Source: Pseudomonas sp. ANT_H4 (GTDB lineage: Bacteria > Pseudomonadota > Gammaproteobacteria > Pseudomonadales > Pseudomonadaceae). Taken from it: a stretch of DNA of 64,000 nt. Numbering within the stretch: the stretch's first letter is position 1; every line of letters begins with the position of its first letter. The DNA is taken from NCBI RefSeq assembly GCF_008369295.1, contig NZ_VOBG01000022.1:27016-91015 (forward strand), read 5' to 3'. A program made the position numbers and the translations under genes. The notes beneath the pieces were generated by a model. It made no database searches, was not told where the DNA came from, and saw only the letters and a program-made list of their open reading frames with translations. Positions 51,838 to 60,835 of this stretch are shown here, piece after piece.

Positions 51838-52373
51838 GCCGGTCGGCGAACTGGGTAAGGTGCTGATTATCTGCCTACGCCAAAGCAAGACGACGCGATA
51901 GCCGCGCTCTGGCGGCATGGATTGGCGTCGCCGTATCCCCGATATGGTCAGCATCCACGTGCGCCCACCGGAGATCGAAGGCCGGCTGATGCCTGAGCAC
52001 TGGGAGTGTGCGACCTGATTAAGGCTAAGGCAACGCCTCTTCTATAGGCACGTTACTGGGCGGACCAGTGGCCACCTTATGCTAGTAAAAATGATTGACT
52101 CGACGGCAACTTCGTCGACGGAGGGCTTCCGTGCAGCGCTTAACGGCATGCTGCTGGCAATGCGCAAGAGCGCGACCTACGACCAGGGTAGGGAGATGGC
52201 GCGACACGCCGAGATCACCCAGAAAACCGGCATAACGACCTACTTCTGCGATCCGCACAACCCGCAGCGCGGCAGTAACGAAAACATCAACAGTTTGATC
52301 AGTCATTACTACCCAAGGGGGCTGACCTGTCGGGACGCAGCCAATAACAGTCGGATGCCATTGCCGTTTAACT
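51838..52373 (+). pseudogene. Eroded IS30-family transposase
   Basis: Pieces in shifting frames match an IS30-type transposase: VGELGKVLIICLRQSK, a stop, then RRRIPDMVSIHVRPPEIEGRLMPEHWE (around the first catalytic Asp, lost here), and TYDQGREMARHAEITQKTGITTYFCDPHNPQRGSNENINSLISHYYP near 52175-52320. Several stops and shifts; not functional. No terminal inverted repeats found. It marks the right edge of the type VI module. Confidence 0.8.
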
Positions 52374-52748
52374 AAATACGCGATCCGTAAACACTCAGAC
52401 TTCAATGCCCAATTGAAATGAGGAGATTACTCAAAAGGCGCAAAATTATGCGGCACCATGCACGCACTTCAAGCCAACAACCTGGTTGCGCTCAGCTCCT
52501 ACGACCGCGCTTTTTTTCATCTTGTTTGAAGCGATTTTGCAAAAGCGAGGGGCCCTTACATCCGTCGCACCAGATGCTGGAGGCAACGGCGGGGTTGGCG
52601 CCCTTTATCCTGTGGGGCGCGCTCGACTCGCGCGTTGTCCAGGGTTTCAAGGGAGGGTTCGGCAGTGGTCAGGACTTGCTGCAGCTTCTGGGCCTAAAAC
52701 GGCCGAGCCACAGGTGACCTGACCACTCGTTTTTTTGGGGCGGGCCAC
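52374..52748. other. Gene-free stretch
   Basis: No recognisable gene in 375 bp; short frames here show no family features. Probably the worn remainder of inserted DNA next to the IS30 remnant. A long-range inverted pair GTGGTCAGG / CCTGACCAC with a following T run (to about 52737) may end transcription on the + strand. Confidence 0.4.
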
Positions 52749-53876
52749 TCAGTAACCATTGTCCTCCAGCAGGTTCGACACGCTCGAAGCTGGCGCGCGA
52801 TTGTAGTACTTGAGCAGTTCGGCGGCGCGGTTAGTGAAGATGCCATCGACACCGGCGTCCATCACTTTCTTGAAGTCCACCGGCTCGTCGACAGTGTAGA
52901 CGTGCACCAGAAGGCCCTTGTCGTGGGTCATCTGGTTCATCCATGGCTGGACCAGATCCGAATAGCTTTGGTCACCACTGTTGGTCAGCAGGGCCGATGG
53001 GCCGGTGCCGATGGCGCCAAGGCTCTTGGCCTCGTCGATCCATTTTTCGAACTCGGCGTTGTCCTTGGGTTCCTGCTTGGCGTAGTAGGCGGCTTTAGTG
53101 GTCTCGCCGGATTCGGCGAAGGTCACTTTGGACTTGGGTTCAATGCTGCCTTCACCCACCCACAGCAGAAGGATTTTTGGCGTGTTAGGCATTTCCTTCT
53201 GCAGCTCCTTGAGGCTGTCCTTCTCGAAGGTTTGCAGCACCACGCGGCCCTTGCCTTGGCCGACCCCAATGACCTTCTGGGCTTGGTTGGAACCGGTAGA
53301 ACTCAGCCAACCTTTGTCCAATAGCTTGTTTTTCAGGTCACCCTCGATCCCCGGAAACTGCTTCGGCTCTTTGGTTTCGATGTACAAGCCTGGTTTATGT
53401 TGCGGGTTGCTTTCTGCAATTTTGATGATTTCATCAAGGGTAAGAATTTTCAGCCCGACGAACCCTGGCCGTGCGCGATCCGGGTAAACGGTGTTGAACC
53501 AACTGCCGGCGTCCAGGGTTTTCAGCTCGGCCATGGTGAACTCGTTGGCCGGGCTGTCCTTGCGCTCAGGGAATTGGGTGGCGACGTCGGTGGTGCGTTG
53601 CAGGTTGTTGTCGTGCAGGGCGAACAGCACGCCGTCCTTGCTACGTTGCAGGTCCAGTTCCAGGTAGTCGGCACCCAGGTCACGGGCCACTTTATAGGCC
53701 GCGGCGGTGGACTCCGGAGCATCAAAGGACGCGCCTCGATGAGCAATGACCGCAGGATGGGGAATGCCTTCCTTGGTTGCCAGTTCAGTCGAGCTGATCG
53801 GGCTGGCAGCCTGTGCGTGGCCAAGGCCCAGCATCAGGGCGAGCAGCAGGGCACTCTTGGTAAACGTGACAGGCAT
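52749..53876 (-). CDS. glpQ: Periplasmic glycerophosphodiester phosphodiesterase
   Basis: 375 residues with signal peptide (MPVTFTKSALLLALMLGLGHAQA). GDPD features: AVIAHRGASFDAPESTAAAYKVARDLGADYLELDLQRSKDGVLFALHDNNLQRTTDVA (catalytic His, Glu and Asp), YIETKEPKQFPGIE, LLVHVYTVDEPVDFKKVMDAGVDGIFTNRAAEL at the end. Splits glycerophosphodiesters to glycerol-3-phosphate and an alcohol in the periplasm. Single gene. Confidence 0.92.
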   Translation of the reverse strand: MPVTFTKSALLLALMLGLGHAQAASPISSTELATKEGIPHPAVIAHRGASFDAPESTAAAYKVARDLGADYLELDLQRSKDGVLFALHDNNLQRTTDVATQFPERKDSPANEFTMAELKTLDAGSWFNTVYPDRARPGFVGLKILTLDEIIKIAESNPQHKPGLYIETKEPKQFPGIEGDLKNKLLDKGWLSSTGSNQAQKVIGVGQGKGRVVLQTFEKDSLKELQKEMPNTPKILLLWVGEGSIEPKSKVTFAESGETTKAAYYAKQEPKDNAEFEKWIDEAKSLGAIGTGPSALLTNSGDQSYSDLVQPWMNQMTHDKGLLVHVYTVDEPVDFKKVMDAGVDGIFTNRAAELLKYYNRAPASSVSNLLEDNGY

Positions 53877-54122
53877 ATGCGAGGTCCTTTCGTGGAGGTA
53901 GCTTCAAGAAGGCTTCCTTTTTAACAATTGAATGCAAAACGCGCTATCACCAAACCGACATTAACGTGCGCATGGGCCATTTTTCTGCGCTTTTGTGCCG
54001 TGCTTTGCAGTACTCTTGGCCCGAGTTTCCCCACTAGAGGGAAACCTGCATTGCCTTCTTTTCTTGCCTCGTGTGTAAACCATCGTTCACTTCCCCTGTG
54101 GGACTTTTCAGTGAGGTTTACC

Positions 54123-54446
54123 ATGCGCATCACGTCCGAGCTTATCTGCCAGGCAGCCGACCAACTCAACGGCTTTGTTGGCCTGAACCGCAAGACCGGC
54201 CATTACATCGTGCGTTTCAGCGAAGATTCCTTCGGCATGGACGTCGCCGACGACGGCATCATCCCCACCAGTGAGTTTGTCTGGCTGCCTGTTGATGAGC
54301 AGACCATGACCCTGTCCCGTGAGCACATTCAGTTGCTGCTGGACCAGAACATCGACGACCGCATCAACATCACCGAACCGCTGCATGTGTACATGCGCCG
54401 GGTGGAAATCGCGCAGATCAGTGCGGTGCGCAGTCTGGTCAGTTAA
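54123..54446 (+). CDS. Conserved hypothetical protein
   Basis: 107 residues from ATG 54123, which follows GTGAGG. No known domain; soluble, acidic, with an N-terminal MRITSELICQAADQLNGFVGLNRKTGHYIVRFSEDSFGMDVADDG that looks well ordered. The longer in-frame region upstream (from 53928) is not supported. Its end overlaps the convergent monooxygenase gene by 4 bp. Confidence 0.65.
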   Translation: MRITSELICQAADQLNGFVGLNRKTGHYIVRFSEDSFGMDVADDGIIPTSEFVWLPVDEQTMTLSREHIQLLLDQNIDDRINITEPLHVYMRRVEIAQISAVRSLVS

Positions 54447-54763
54447 GCGAACGCATAGGCGCGCTCCACCTTGCATACCCGCGTATGAAACGCCGAGTAC
54501 CAGGTGGACCGGCCTTGTTCACGCACTTCACGGTGTTCGCCATGCTGCTTCCAGGCGAGGATTGCTGCCTCGCTGCTCCAGTAGGACACGGTAATCCCCA
54601 AGCCATCCTCACCTCGGGCCGACTCAACGCCGAGAAAGCCTGGCTGTTCGTGGGCTAGTTCCAGCATGCGCTCGGCGGCTTCACTGTAGCCTTGATCCAC
54701 CTCGGTGCGCAGTGAGCTGAAAATCACCGCGTAGTAGGGCGGGGCCGGTGTTTGGGCGATCAT
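54443..54763 (-). CDS. Antibiotic biosynthesis monooxygenase (ABM) family protein
   Basis: 106 residues, single ABM ferredoxin-like domain: PYYAVIFSSLRTEVDQGYSEAAERMLELAHEQPGFLGVESARGEDGLGITVSYWSSEAAILAWKQHGEHREVREQG. Members act as cofactor-free oxygenases or small-molecule-binding proteins. It starts inside the stop of the upstream GATase-like gene (ATGA), so they are co-translated. Confidence 0.85.
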   Translation of the reverse strand: MIAQTPAPPYYAVIFSSLRTEVDQGYSEAAERMLELAHEQPGFLGVESARGEDGLGITVSYWSSEAAILAWKQHGEHREVREQGRSTWYSAFHTRVCKVERAYAFA

Positions 54764-55455
54764 GCCGAGGCCCTGAGCAATGCCTTGACCAACGGTGGGA
54801 CGATGCCTTTCAAGGCAGCCCGTTCCGGCTGGAACAGCGTCGCGACATAAAACGGATGATCATCGAGTTCCACCACTCGTAAATCGCCAGTAGCGTCATG
54901 GCCGGTGGCACGCAGGGCACCGCTCAGTAGGGCGTTAGCGAAGTCGGGATTGACGCCGTAGCGGCAGCGGTAGCCTTCGCTGATGTCTTGGCTGCCATAG
55001 GCGTTGGCAGTACGCGAGCCTTCCAGTAGATGGATGCTGTCGGTCGTCTCCACCAGTGTGCAACTCAGTGGCGATAGCACCGCGCGAGGCGAATCCGGCG
55101 CTAGTTCACCATGTTCGGCATCGGCCCAGCCCAACACATTGCGGGCGTATTCCAGCACGCCATGTTGAAAACCGCCGCAGGTGCCGAGGAAGGGGCGCTG
55201 CTGTTCGCGGGCATAACGGATCGCCAGGAGCGCGCCATCCAAGTCCCGATAGGGGCTGGCGGGGACACACCAGAATCCGTCGAAGTGCTGTAACTGTTCA
55301 ATGGAGTTGATGGTGTCGGTAGCCAACCAGTCGAAATCCACGGTCAGCCCCAAAGCATCGCCAGCCAGTTGCAGGGCCACGGGGATGGCCTGGTGCGCAG
55401 TGACCTGCGGGTCGTAGTCACCGATCAGGGCCAGGTGCACGGAGGTTTTAGTCAT
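54760..55455 (-). CDS. CTP-synthase-like glutamine amidotransferase domain protein
   Basis: 231 residues, a stand-alone class I GATase-like fold: VHLALIGDYDPQVTAHQAIPVAL, FDGFWCVPASPYRDLDGALLAIRYAREQQRPFLGTCGGFQHGVLEYARNVL (nucleophile Cys in GTCGGFQHG), and HPFYVATLFQPERAAL near the end, where the His/Glu differ from classic GATases. Known relatives are labelled 'CTP synthase C-terminal region-related'. The partner synthase is missing, so its reaction is unknown. Operon with the ABM gene; divergent from a LysR gene. Confidence 0.8.
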   Translation of the reverse strand: MTKTSVHLALIGDYDPQVTAHQAIPVALQLAGDALGLTVDFDWLATDTINSIEQLQHFDGFWCVPASPYRDLDGALLAIRYAREQQRPFLGTCGGFQHGVLEYARNVLGWADAEHGELAPDSPRAVLSPLSCTLVETTDSIHLLEGSRTANAYGSQDISEGYRCRYGVNPDFANALLSGALRATGHDATGDLRVVELDDHPFYVATLFQPERAALKGIVPPLVKALLRASA

Positions 55456-55535
55456 CGGTTGTATTCCTTGGCTTGTTGAGTCCTAGTGGCCACTATAGAT
55501 TGGCGTTCACGCAATCAATATTGGCGTTATTACAC

Positions 55536-56426
55536 ATGCTCAATGCAGCTGCGCACTATCGAATCGACTACCCCGACCTCTCATTGATTCTCGCCCTGGT
55601 GCGCGGCGGCACCCTGGCGCGGGCGGCGGCGTTGCTGCGAGTCGATGTGTCCACGGTGTTCCGGGCGGTGCGGCGTCTGGAAGCTGCGCTGGGCCAGGCC
55701 TTGTTTGAAAAGAGCCGCGCTGGCTACTTGCCCACCACCTTGGCCACCGCTCTCGCCGAGCAGGCCGAACGCGCTGAGCAGGCTCTGGAAGCCGCGCGCA
55801 TCGGCGTGGAGCAGGGCGGTGAGGTGATCAGCGGTACGGTGCGCCTGACCTGCACCGACTCGGTGTTGCAAGGCTTGTTGCTGCCGGCCCTGGCGCAATT
55901 CATGCCCCGGTACCCGGCGTTGACCCTGGAGTTGAGCACATCCAATGACTTCGCCAACCTCAGCCGCCGCGACGCTGACATTGCCCTGCGGTTGACCAAG
56001 GCCCCACCGGAGCATTTGGTGGGCCGTTGCCTGGGGACGGTCGCTTATCGGGTCTGTGCCAGCGCCAGTTACGGGCAGCAGCATGACGGGCATGACCTGG
56101 CGGCCCTGGCCTGGATCGCGCCGGATGACTTTTTGCCCGATCACCCGACGGTGGCCTGGCGCCGCCAGCACTTGCCGGGAGTGCTGCCAAGCTACCGCTG
56201 CAACAGCATGCTTTCAGTCACTGAGTTGGTGCGCGCCGGGTTGGGCGTAGCGGCGTTGCCGGATTTTCTCTTGGGTGAGCATCACGGCTTACAACCCCTG
56301 GGGCCGGCGCTCGTCGGACATGACACGGCCCTGTGGTTGCTGACCCGGCCTGACTGCCGAGCACTGCGCTCAGTGGTGACCTTATTCGATGAGTTGGGCC
56401 AGCATGTGCGGTTGCCTGGGGGCTAA
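55536..56426 (+). CDS. LysR-family transcriptional regulator
   Basis: 296 residues from ATG 55536. Winged helix (DLSLILALVRGGTLARAAALLRVDVSTVFRAVRRLEAALGQALFEKSRAGYLPT, about 13-65), then a LysR effector domain. Divergent, 80 bp from the GATase/ABM pair, which it probably controls. A TTG 63 bp upstream is in frame but not needed for the domain. Stop overlaps the convergent DUF1003 gene by 4 bp. Confidence 0.87.
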   Translation: MLNAAAHYRIDYPDLSLILALVRGGTLARAAALLRVDVSTVFRAVRRLEAALGQALFEKSRAGYLPTTLATALAEQAERAEQALEAARIGVEQGGEVISGTVRLTCTDSVLQGLLLPALAQFMPRYPALTLELSTSNDFANLSRRDADIALRLTKAPPEHLVGRCLGTVAYRVCASASYGQQHDGHDLAALAWIAPDDFLPDHPTVAWRRQHLPGVLPSYRCNSMLSVTELVRAGLGVAALPDFLLGEHHGLQPLGPALVGHDTALWLLTRPDCRALRSVVTLFDELGQHVRLPGG

Positions 56427-56938
56427 GGTTTGCGCACAAACTGCTGATGCATCTCGCTGGTCAGGCTTTCGATGCGTTCGGTCAGCTGTTTGGTCATCTC
56501 CGTCAGCCGGGTGTTCTGCTCCAGCAACTCCAGAAGTTGCGCGGTGTTCTGGGCGGCCTGGGCTTGGCGCTCGGTATTGGCTACGGCCAGGGCTTCGCGG
56601 TGTTGCGCATCGGCGTCGGACTGGGCTTTGTCCCGGGCGGCCTGGCGCGTTTGGGCCAGTAGAATCAGCGGAGCGGCATAGGCCGATTGCAGGCTGAACG
56701 CTAGGTTGAGAAGGATGAATGGGTAGACGTCAAAGTGGGTGACGCCTGTCCCGTTGAGTACCACCCACAGCACCACAATCGCCGTTTGCGCACCGAGGAA
56801 GGTCGGCGTGCCAAAGAAGCGCGCAAAGGCTTCGGCTTTCAGGGCGAAGGTGTCGTTACCAAAGGTCGGCTCCAGGTGAGCGTGGGCGCGATGGAAACGC
56901 AGGTGATCGACTTTGGCTTGAGGTTTATCTGGGGTCAT
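56423..56938 (-). CDS. DUF1003 membrane protein
   Basis: 171 residues. Two membrane segments near 47-65 and 72-92 (FLGAQTAIVVLWVVLNGTGV, FDVYPFILLNLAFSLQSAYAAPLILLA) are the DUF1003 signature. A long coiled-coil tail follows (about 95-165, heptad-rich, DAQHREALAVANTERQAQAAQNTAQLLELLEQNTRLTEM). Function unknown in the family. Confidence 0.85.
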   Translation of the reverse strand: MTPDKPQAKVDHLRFHRAHAHLEPTFGNDTFALKAEAFARFFGTPTFLGAQTAIVVLWVVLNGTGVTHFDVYPFILLNLAFSLQSAYAAPLILLAQTRQAARDKAQSDADAQHREALAVANTERQAQAAQNTAQLLELLEQNTRLTEMTKQLTERIESLTSEMHQQFVRKP

Positions 56939-57089
56939 GGCGGGCTCGGATCATCGGCATAAGACAGTGATCCACTATAGACCGATGACCCTGTCGAACA
57001 CGTGAAAATCCCCGCTGTTGCCCTCGAAGGCCGTGACAGGGGCGAAGGGTGTTACAGGCCCGCCGCTCGCACCTGTTATCAGCGTATGT

Positions 57090-58148
57090 TCAGGCAGAAC
57101 GGGCAATCACGCTTTCTGCGACAGCAACGCGGTTGCGCCCCGTGCCTTTAGCGGCATACAGCGCTTTGTCAGCAGCATTGAGCCACATGTGGGCCTGGGT
57201 GAATTGCGGTTGGTAGGAGGCCAGGCCGATGCTCAGGCTGACCCGTAGCTCAGGGGCTTGCGGGTCGCGGTAACGGCTGAACATTTCCCGCAAACGCTCC
57301 ATCACATAGCTAGCCTGCTCCTGGGACACGTCTGGAAGAATCACACAGAACTCATCTCCTCCATAACGCCCCGTCAGGTCGTTTTCCCGCACGCTGCGCC
57401 GCAGTTCCTTACTCAGTTGCCGCAGCACTCGGTCGCCGACGATGTGGCCGTAGGCGTCGTTAATTTTCTTGAAGTGATCGATGTCGATCAGGGCGATGGT
57501 AGCTTGGGTTTGTTGCTGCTGACACTTGTGAAACTTCAGTTGCAGCAGGTCCTTCCAGGAGCCGTGATTGAGCAGGCCGGTCAGGCTGTCGGTACGGCCG
57601 AGGGCGCTCAAGGCTCGCTTGTGTTCGGACAGCTTGATGGCCAGACGGTAACTGGCCATGCCGATGGCTACCGGGTAGAGGGTCAACATCGGCAGGCAGG
57701 CATACACCTGGATCAGGCTTACATTGGGGTTGAACGAAGGCCCGAACACCAGCCAGGCCAGCGCGATACCCACCAATTGCGCGAGGGCACCCCGAATCAT
57801 CAGCTGCTTGCCGCCCGCCGCGACGTTGTGCATGGTCATCATCGCGAGGATTGTCACCGCGGTCAGTGGTGTGAATTGGGTTGCCGCCGCCCAAAATCCG
57901 CCCGACAGCGAGTCATAGAGCAGGTTGCGCCGCTCTGCCTGGTAGGGAAACGGCGAATGGCTCGACAGCTGATACGCCAGGTGCGGCCAGATAAAGGCGT
58001 TGAACAGCCACAAGCCCCAGACCCAACTCGGCATCGGCAGCGGGTACAGGGCGGCAAGCACACAGATGCTGCCAATGCCCAGCCCGATAATCCTTGGCCG
58101 ATAAATGCGTCTGGCAAATGACAGCCCTTTGCCTCGTAGGTTTTCCAT
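57090..58148 (-). CDS. Diguanylate cyclase with MASE2 membrane sensor
   Basis: 352 residues from ATG 58148 (after AGGAATCT). MASE2 domain of about 120 residues with several membrane helices (ARRIYRPRIIGLGIGSICVLAALYPLPMPSWVWGLWLFNAFIWPHLAYQLS), then a GGDEF domain (about 185-345) with intact GGDEF (RYGGDEFCVILP) and an intact inhibitory I-site RxxD (REND) five residues before it. Makes c-di-GMP; same architecture as AdrA/DgcC, which drive cellulose production in enterobacteria. A longer frame up to 58286 crosses an 11-base T run (58165-58175, a slippage-prone tract). Confidence 0.88.
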   Translation of the reverse strand: MENLRGKGLSFARRIYRPRIIGLGIGSICVLAALYPLPMPSWVWGLWLFNAFIWPHLAYQLSSHSPFPYQAERRNLLYDSLSGGFWAAATQFTPLTAVTILAMMTMHNVAAGGKQLMIRGALAQLVGIALAWLVFGPSFNPNVSLIQVYACLPMLTLYPVAIGMASYRLAIKLSEHKRALSALGRTDSLTGLLNHGSWKDLLQLKFHKCQQQQTQATIALIDIDHFKKINDAYGHIVGDRVLRQLSKELRRSVRENDLTGRYGGDEFCVILPDVSQEQASYVMERLREMFSRYRDPQAPELRVSLSIGLASYQPQFTQAHMWLNAADKALYAAKGTGRNRVAVAESVIARSA

Positions 58149-58368
58149 AGATTCCTGCGTCAGGTTTTTTTTTTTGGCGAACACGAAGGCGCACATTATC
58201 GAAAGGCCATATATGCCAGATGATAGGCGAATATTGTCAGCGATTCGCGCAGGAATAATCAGTGTCCTTCTAGGCCATTTGCGCACAAACCGGGGGGGTT
58301 AGGCAAAAACGACCTGCTGATGTCGCGCAGGCGACAGGATCGGCTGGGGCCGTTTGCGAGGAAGCGGC

Positions 58369-58989
58369 TTAACGGCGGTCGGTGATCTCGTAGCCAGCCA
58401 GAAACAGATCCATGGCCGACTCGATGACACTGGCCTGAGTGGCTGCATCCAGGGTGGGCTGGCCGAGGGTGATTTGCGGCCAGAAGGCGAAAGCCTTGAG
58501 CAGGCTTTGCACCTGATGAGCGGCGAAGCACGAGTCGACTGCCTTGAGCCGGCCATCCTCTTGTGCGGCTCGGACCCACAGGGTGAAACCTTCTTCCCGC
58601 TCGCTCAGGCGGTTGACAATATCTTGGGCTCGCTCCGGTGAGTGGATAGTGGCGGCAATTGCCACCCGCGCCAGGTCGAGGAAATTGGCGTCCGACATCA
58701 TCTTCATCTTGGCTTGCAGCAACACCCGCAATTGGTCGCGCAAGGGGTGTTCGCTGCTGTAGCTGACGTCCAGTTGCGCCACGCTGCTGGCCCACAGTTG
58801 ATGCAGGATCTCGGTGAACAATTCTTCCTTGCTGGGGAAATGGTTGTACACCGTACGCTTGGACACACCGGCCGTGGCGGCGATCTTGTCCATGCTGGTG
58901 ACCTCGAAACCGTTGTCGCGAAACTCGGCGATGGCAGCCGCCACGATGGCTTCGCGTTTACGGTCGGTGAGGCGCTGGGGTGCAGTCAT
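58369..58989 (-). CDS. TetR-family repressor
   Basis: 206 residues. N-terminal TetR helix-turn-helix (REAIVAAAIAEFRDNGFEVTSMDKIAATAGVSKRTVYNHFPSKEELFTEIL, 10-60), variable ligand domain after. Divergent from the metallo-hydrolase gene at 59111 with a perfect palindromic operator between. Likely represses itself and that gene until an unknown ligand binds. Confidence 0.9.
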   Translation of the reverse strand: MTAPQRLTDRKREAIVAAAIAEFRDNGFEVTSMDKIAATAGVSKRTVYNHFPSKEELFTEILHQLWASSVAQLDVSYSSEHPLRDQLRVLLQAKMKMMSDANFLDLARVAIAATIHSPERAQDIVNRLSEREEGFTLWVRAAQEDGRLKAVDSCFAAHQVQSLLKAFAFWPQITLGQPTLDAATQASVIESAMDLFLAGYEITDRR

Positions 58990-59061
58990 GAGGGGATTTC
59001 GGCTCTGTGGAGAAAATTACACTCGGTAGTTTACTTGTTCCGGGTTTTGTAGCAACCTTGA

Positions 59062-59083
59062 AACTACACTGTACAGTGTAGTT
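59062..59083. promoter_or_regulatory. Perfect 22-bp palindrome, probable TetR operator
   Basis: Two exact 11-base arms (AACTACACTGT and its complement), 28 bp before the metallo-hydrolase start and 73 bp before the TetR start. Length and symmetry are typical for TetR operators. Confidence 0.8.
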
Positions 59084-59110
59084 ACTGGCACGCTTCGGAG
59101 TCACCTCGTA

Positions 59111-60166
59111 ATGGCCACGATATCGCCCCGTCTTATTTCATCTTCTACGCTGAAATCTTCCAAACAGCAGGAAGGTCACTTCAGCAATCACGCTTGCGTG
59201 CAGCACGCGGGTTTTGGCAAGACTTTACGGATTTTCTGGAAAATGCTCTTCCACAAACCCCGCAGTACCCGCCCTGTGGGCGGGATTGCGGTGCAACGCC
59301 TGACCCGCGAGCAGCTATTCGCCGCCCCCGACCATAGCGTGTTTCGCCTGGGTCACTCCACGGTCCTGTTGAAAATGCGCGGCAAGTTCTGGCTTACCGA
59401 CCCCGTGTTCGCCGAGCGCGCCTCGCCCTTCAGCTGGGCCGGCCCCAAGCGTTTCCACCAACCGCCCATCAGCCTTGATGAGCTGCCGCCGATTGAAGCA
59501 GTAATTCTTTCCCACAATCATTACGACCATCTGGACCGCCAGGCCGTGGTGCAACTAGCGGACAAGACTCGCTACTTTCTGGCGCCGCTGGGTGTTGGCG
59601 ACACTCTGATCAAGTGGGGCGTGGACGCCAGTAAAGTCCGGCAACTGGATTGGTGGCAAGGCACCGAGGTCGACGGCATTCGTTTTGTCGCCACCCCGGC
59701 CCAGCATTTTTCCGGCCGCAGCCTGTTCGATGGCAACCAAACACTGTGGGCCTCGTGGGTGATCATCGATGATGCGCGGCGGATCTTCTTCAGTGGCGAT
59801 ACCGGCTATTTCGACGGTTTCAAGCACATCGGCGAGCAGTACGGGCCGTTTGACCTGACCCTGATGGAAACCGGTGCCTACAACGTCGACTGGCCCCATG
59901 TTCATATGCAACCAGAGCAAACCTTGCAGGCTCACATTGACCTCAAGGGTCGCTGGTTGCTGCCGATCCACAACGGCACCTTCGACCTGGCATTTCACGC
60001 TTGGCACGAACCCTTTGATCGCATCATGGTGCTGGCCTGGGAGCGTAATGTGTCGATTGCCACGCCGCCCATGGGCCAGGCATTCATGCTGACGCAACCT
60101 GATCGGGGACGAGCCTGGTGGCTGGATATCGAGCCTGATGGGGTTGAAGAACACGCCTTGGGTTGA
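59111..60166 (+). CDS. MBL-fold metallo-hydrolase (RomA / NAPE-PLD-like)
   Basis: 351 residues. The metal-binding motif SHNHYDHLD lies near 135-143, with further ligands in ATPAQHFSGR, FFSGDTGYFDGF and LPIHNGTFDLAFH. The pattern STVLLKMRGKFWLTDPVFAERASPFSWAGPKRFHQPPISLDELP is that of the RomA/UlaG-like group related to N-acyl-phosphatidylethanolamine phospholipase D. GGAGTCACC precedes ATG 59111. Under likely TetR control. Substrate unknown, phospholipid-like at best guess. Confidence 0.88.
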   Translation: MATISPRLISSSTLKSSKQQEGHFSNHACVQHAGFGKTLRIFWKMLFHKPRSTRPVGGIAVQRLTREQLFAAPDHSVFRLGHSTVLLKMRGKFWLTDPVFAERASPFSWAGPKRFHQPPISLDELPPIEAVILSHNHYDHLDRQAVVQLADKTRYFLAPLGVGDTLIKWGVDASKVRQLDWWQGTEVDGIRFVATPAQHFSGRSLFDGNQTLWASWVIIDDARRIFFSGDTGYFDGFKHIGEQYGPFDLTLMETGAYNVDWPHVHMQPEQTLQAHIDLKGRWLLPIHNGTFDLAFHAWHEPFDRIMVLAWERNVSIATPPMGQAFMLTQPDRGRAWWLDIEPDGVEEHALG

Positions 60167-60479
60167 GGCGCGGGCTGGCTTGAGGGCCGCTTTGGCAAAA
60201 GGGCTTTTTGTAGGCACTGGTACGGGGTTATCAGCAGGCGTTACGGCAAAGTACCCTTCCGGATGCTTGAGTCGTTACGAAAAAAGCACCGCCTTCCCGG
60301 CCTTGGCCGCCCGTTACAACGACGGCCATCATAGCTATAGCCTCCACAGCCTGCGCCGGCATGGAGCCTGGATGAAGGAACTCGGTTGCCCGCTGATTCG
60401 ACTGGACTCTACGCACCATTCGGTTGAGGCGTTGCTGGGGCAGTTGATGCAGGTGCTGAGCCCAGAATCCGCGAGATGA
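60138..60479 (+). pseudogene. Fragment of an unrecognised gene, possibly kinase-like
   Basis: An open frame whose last 50 codons look coding (ARYNDGHHSYSLHSLRRHGAWMKELGCPLIRLDSTHHSVEALLGQLM) and faintly resemble the end of a P-loop nucleotide-kinase-like protein. The first part overlaps the metallo-hydrolase end and does not look coding; no start fits. Its 3' 71 bp overlap the convergent XRE gene. Likely the tail of a lost gene. Confidence 0.35.
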
Positions 60480-60795
60480 TGCCTCTTGGGGCAGTCTCGG
60501 CAGTAGCCATCACGGCAGTGGGGCGCCGCACACTCATTCCCCAGCCCGGCGCGAACCCCGGGAAAAACACGAGCCCCTCAGCCTCCAGGCGAAACCCCAG
60601 GGTGAGGCGGGTCTTGTCATCGACCTCGCCATGGCTTTCAAAGTGTTGAATCGCGTCTACCTCCACCAAGGCTTCACGGGAGAAGTCTTCCCGGCTCCAG
60701 CCCAGCATCGCGCGGGCCTGGACGCTGTGCCGTGGGGTGAATTGATGGAGGACGATTTGTTGATCTACGGTGCTGCTCATTGCCAGAGAGGACAT
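60409..60795 (-). CDS. XRE-like helix-turn-helix regulator
   Basis: 128 residues from ATG 60795, which follows GGAGAAAGCCC. The segment VQARAMLGWSREDFSREALVEVDAIQHFES (about 25-55) is an XRE-type helix-turn-helix, followed by TRLTLGFRLEAEGLVFFPGFAPGWGMSV, common in short regulators of this kind. The last 30 residues (Ala/Pro/Thr-rich) look unlike the family and overlap the convergent fragment, so the gene end may be changed by recombination. A LexA-like box lies 40 bp upstream. Confidence 0.65.
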   Translation of the reverse strand: MSSLAMSSTVDQQIVLHQFTPRHSVQARAMLGWSREDFSREALVEVDAIQHFESHGEVDDKTRLTLGFRLEAEGLVFFPGFAPGWGMSVRRPTAVMATAETAPRGIISRILGSAPASTAPATPQPNGA

Positions 60796-60835
60796 GGGCT
60801 TTCTCCAGGAGTCCGACGGGGGAGGACAAACTATA

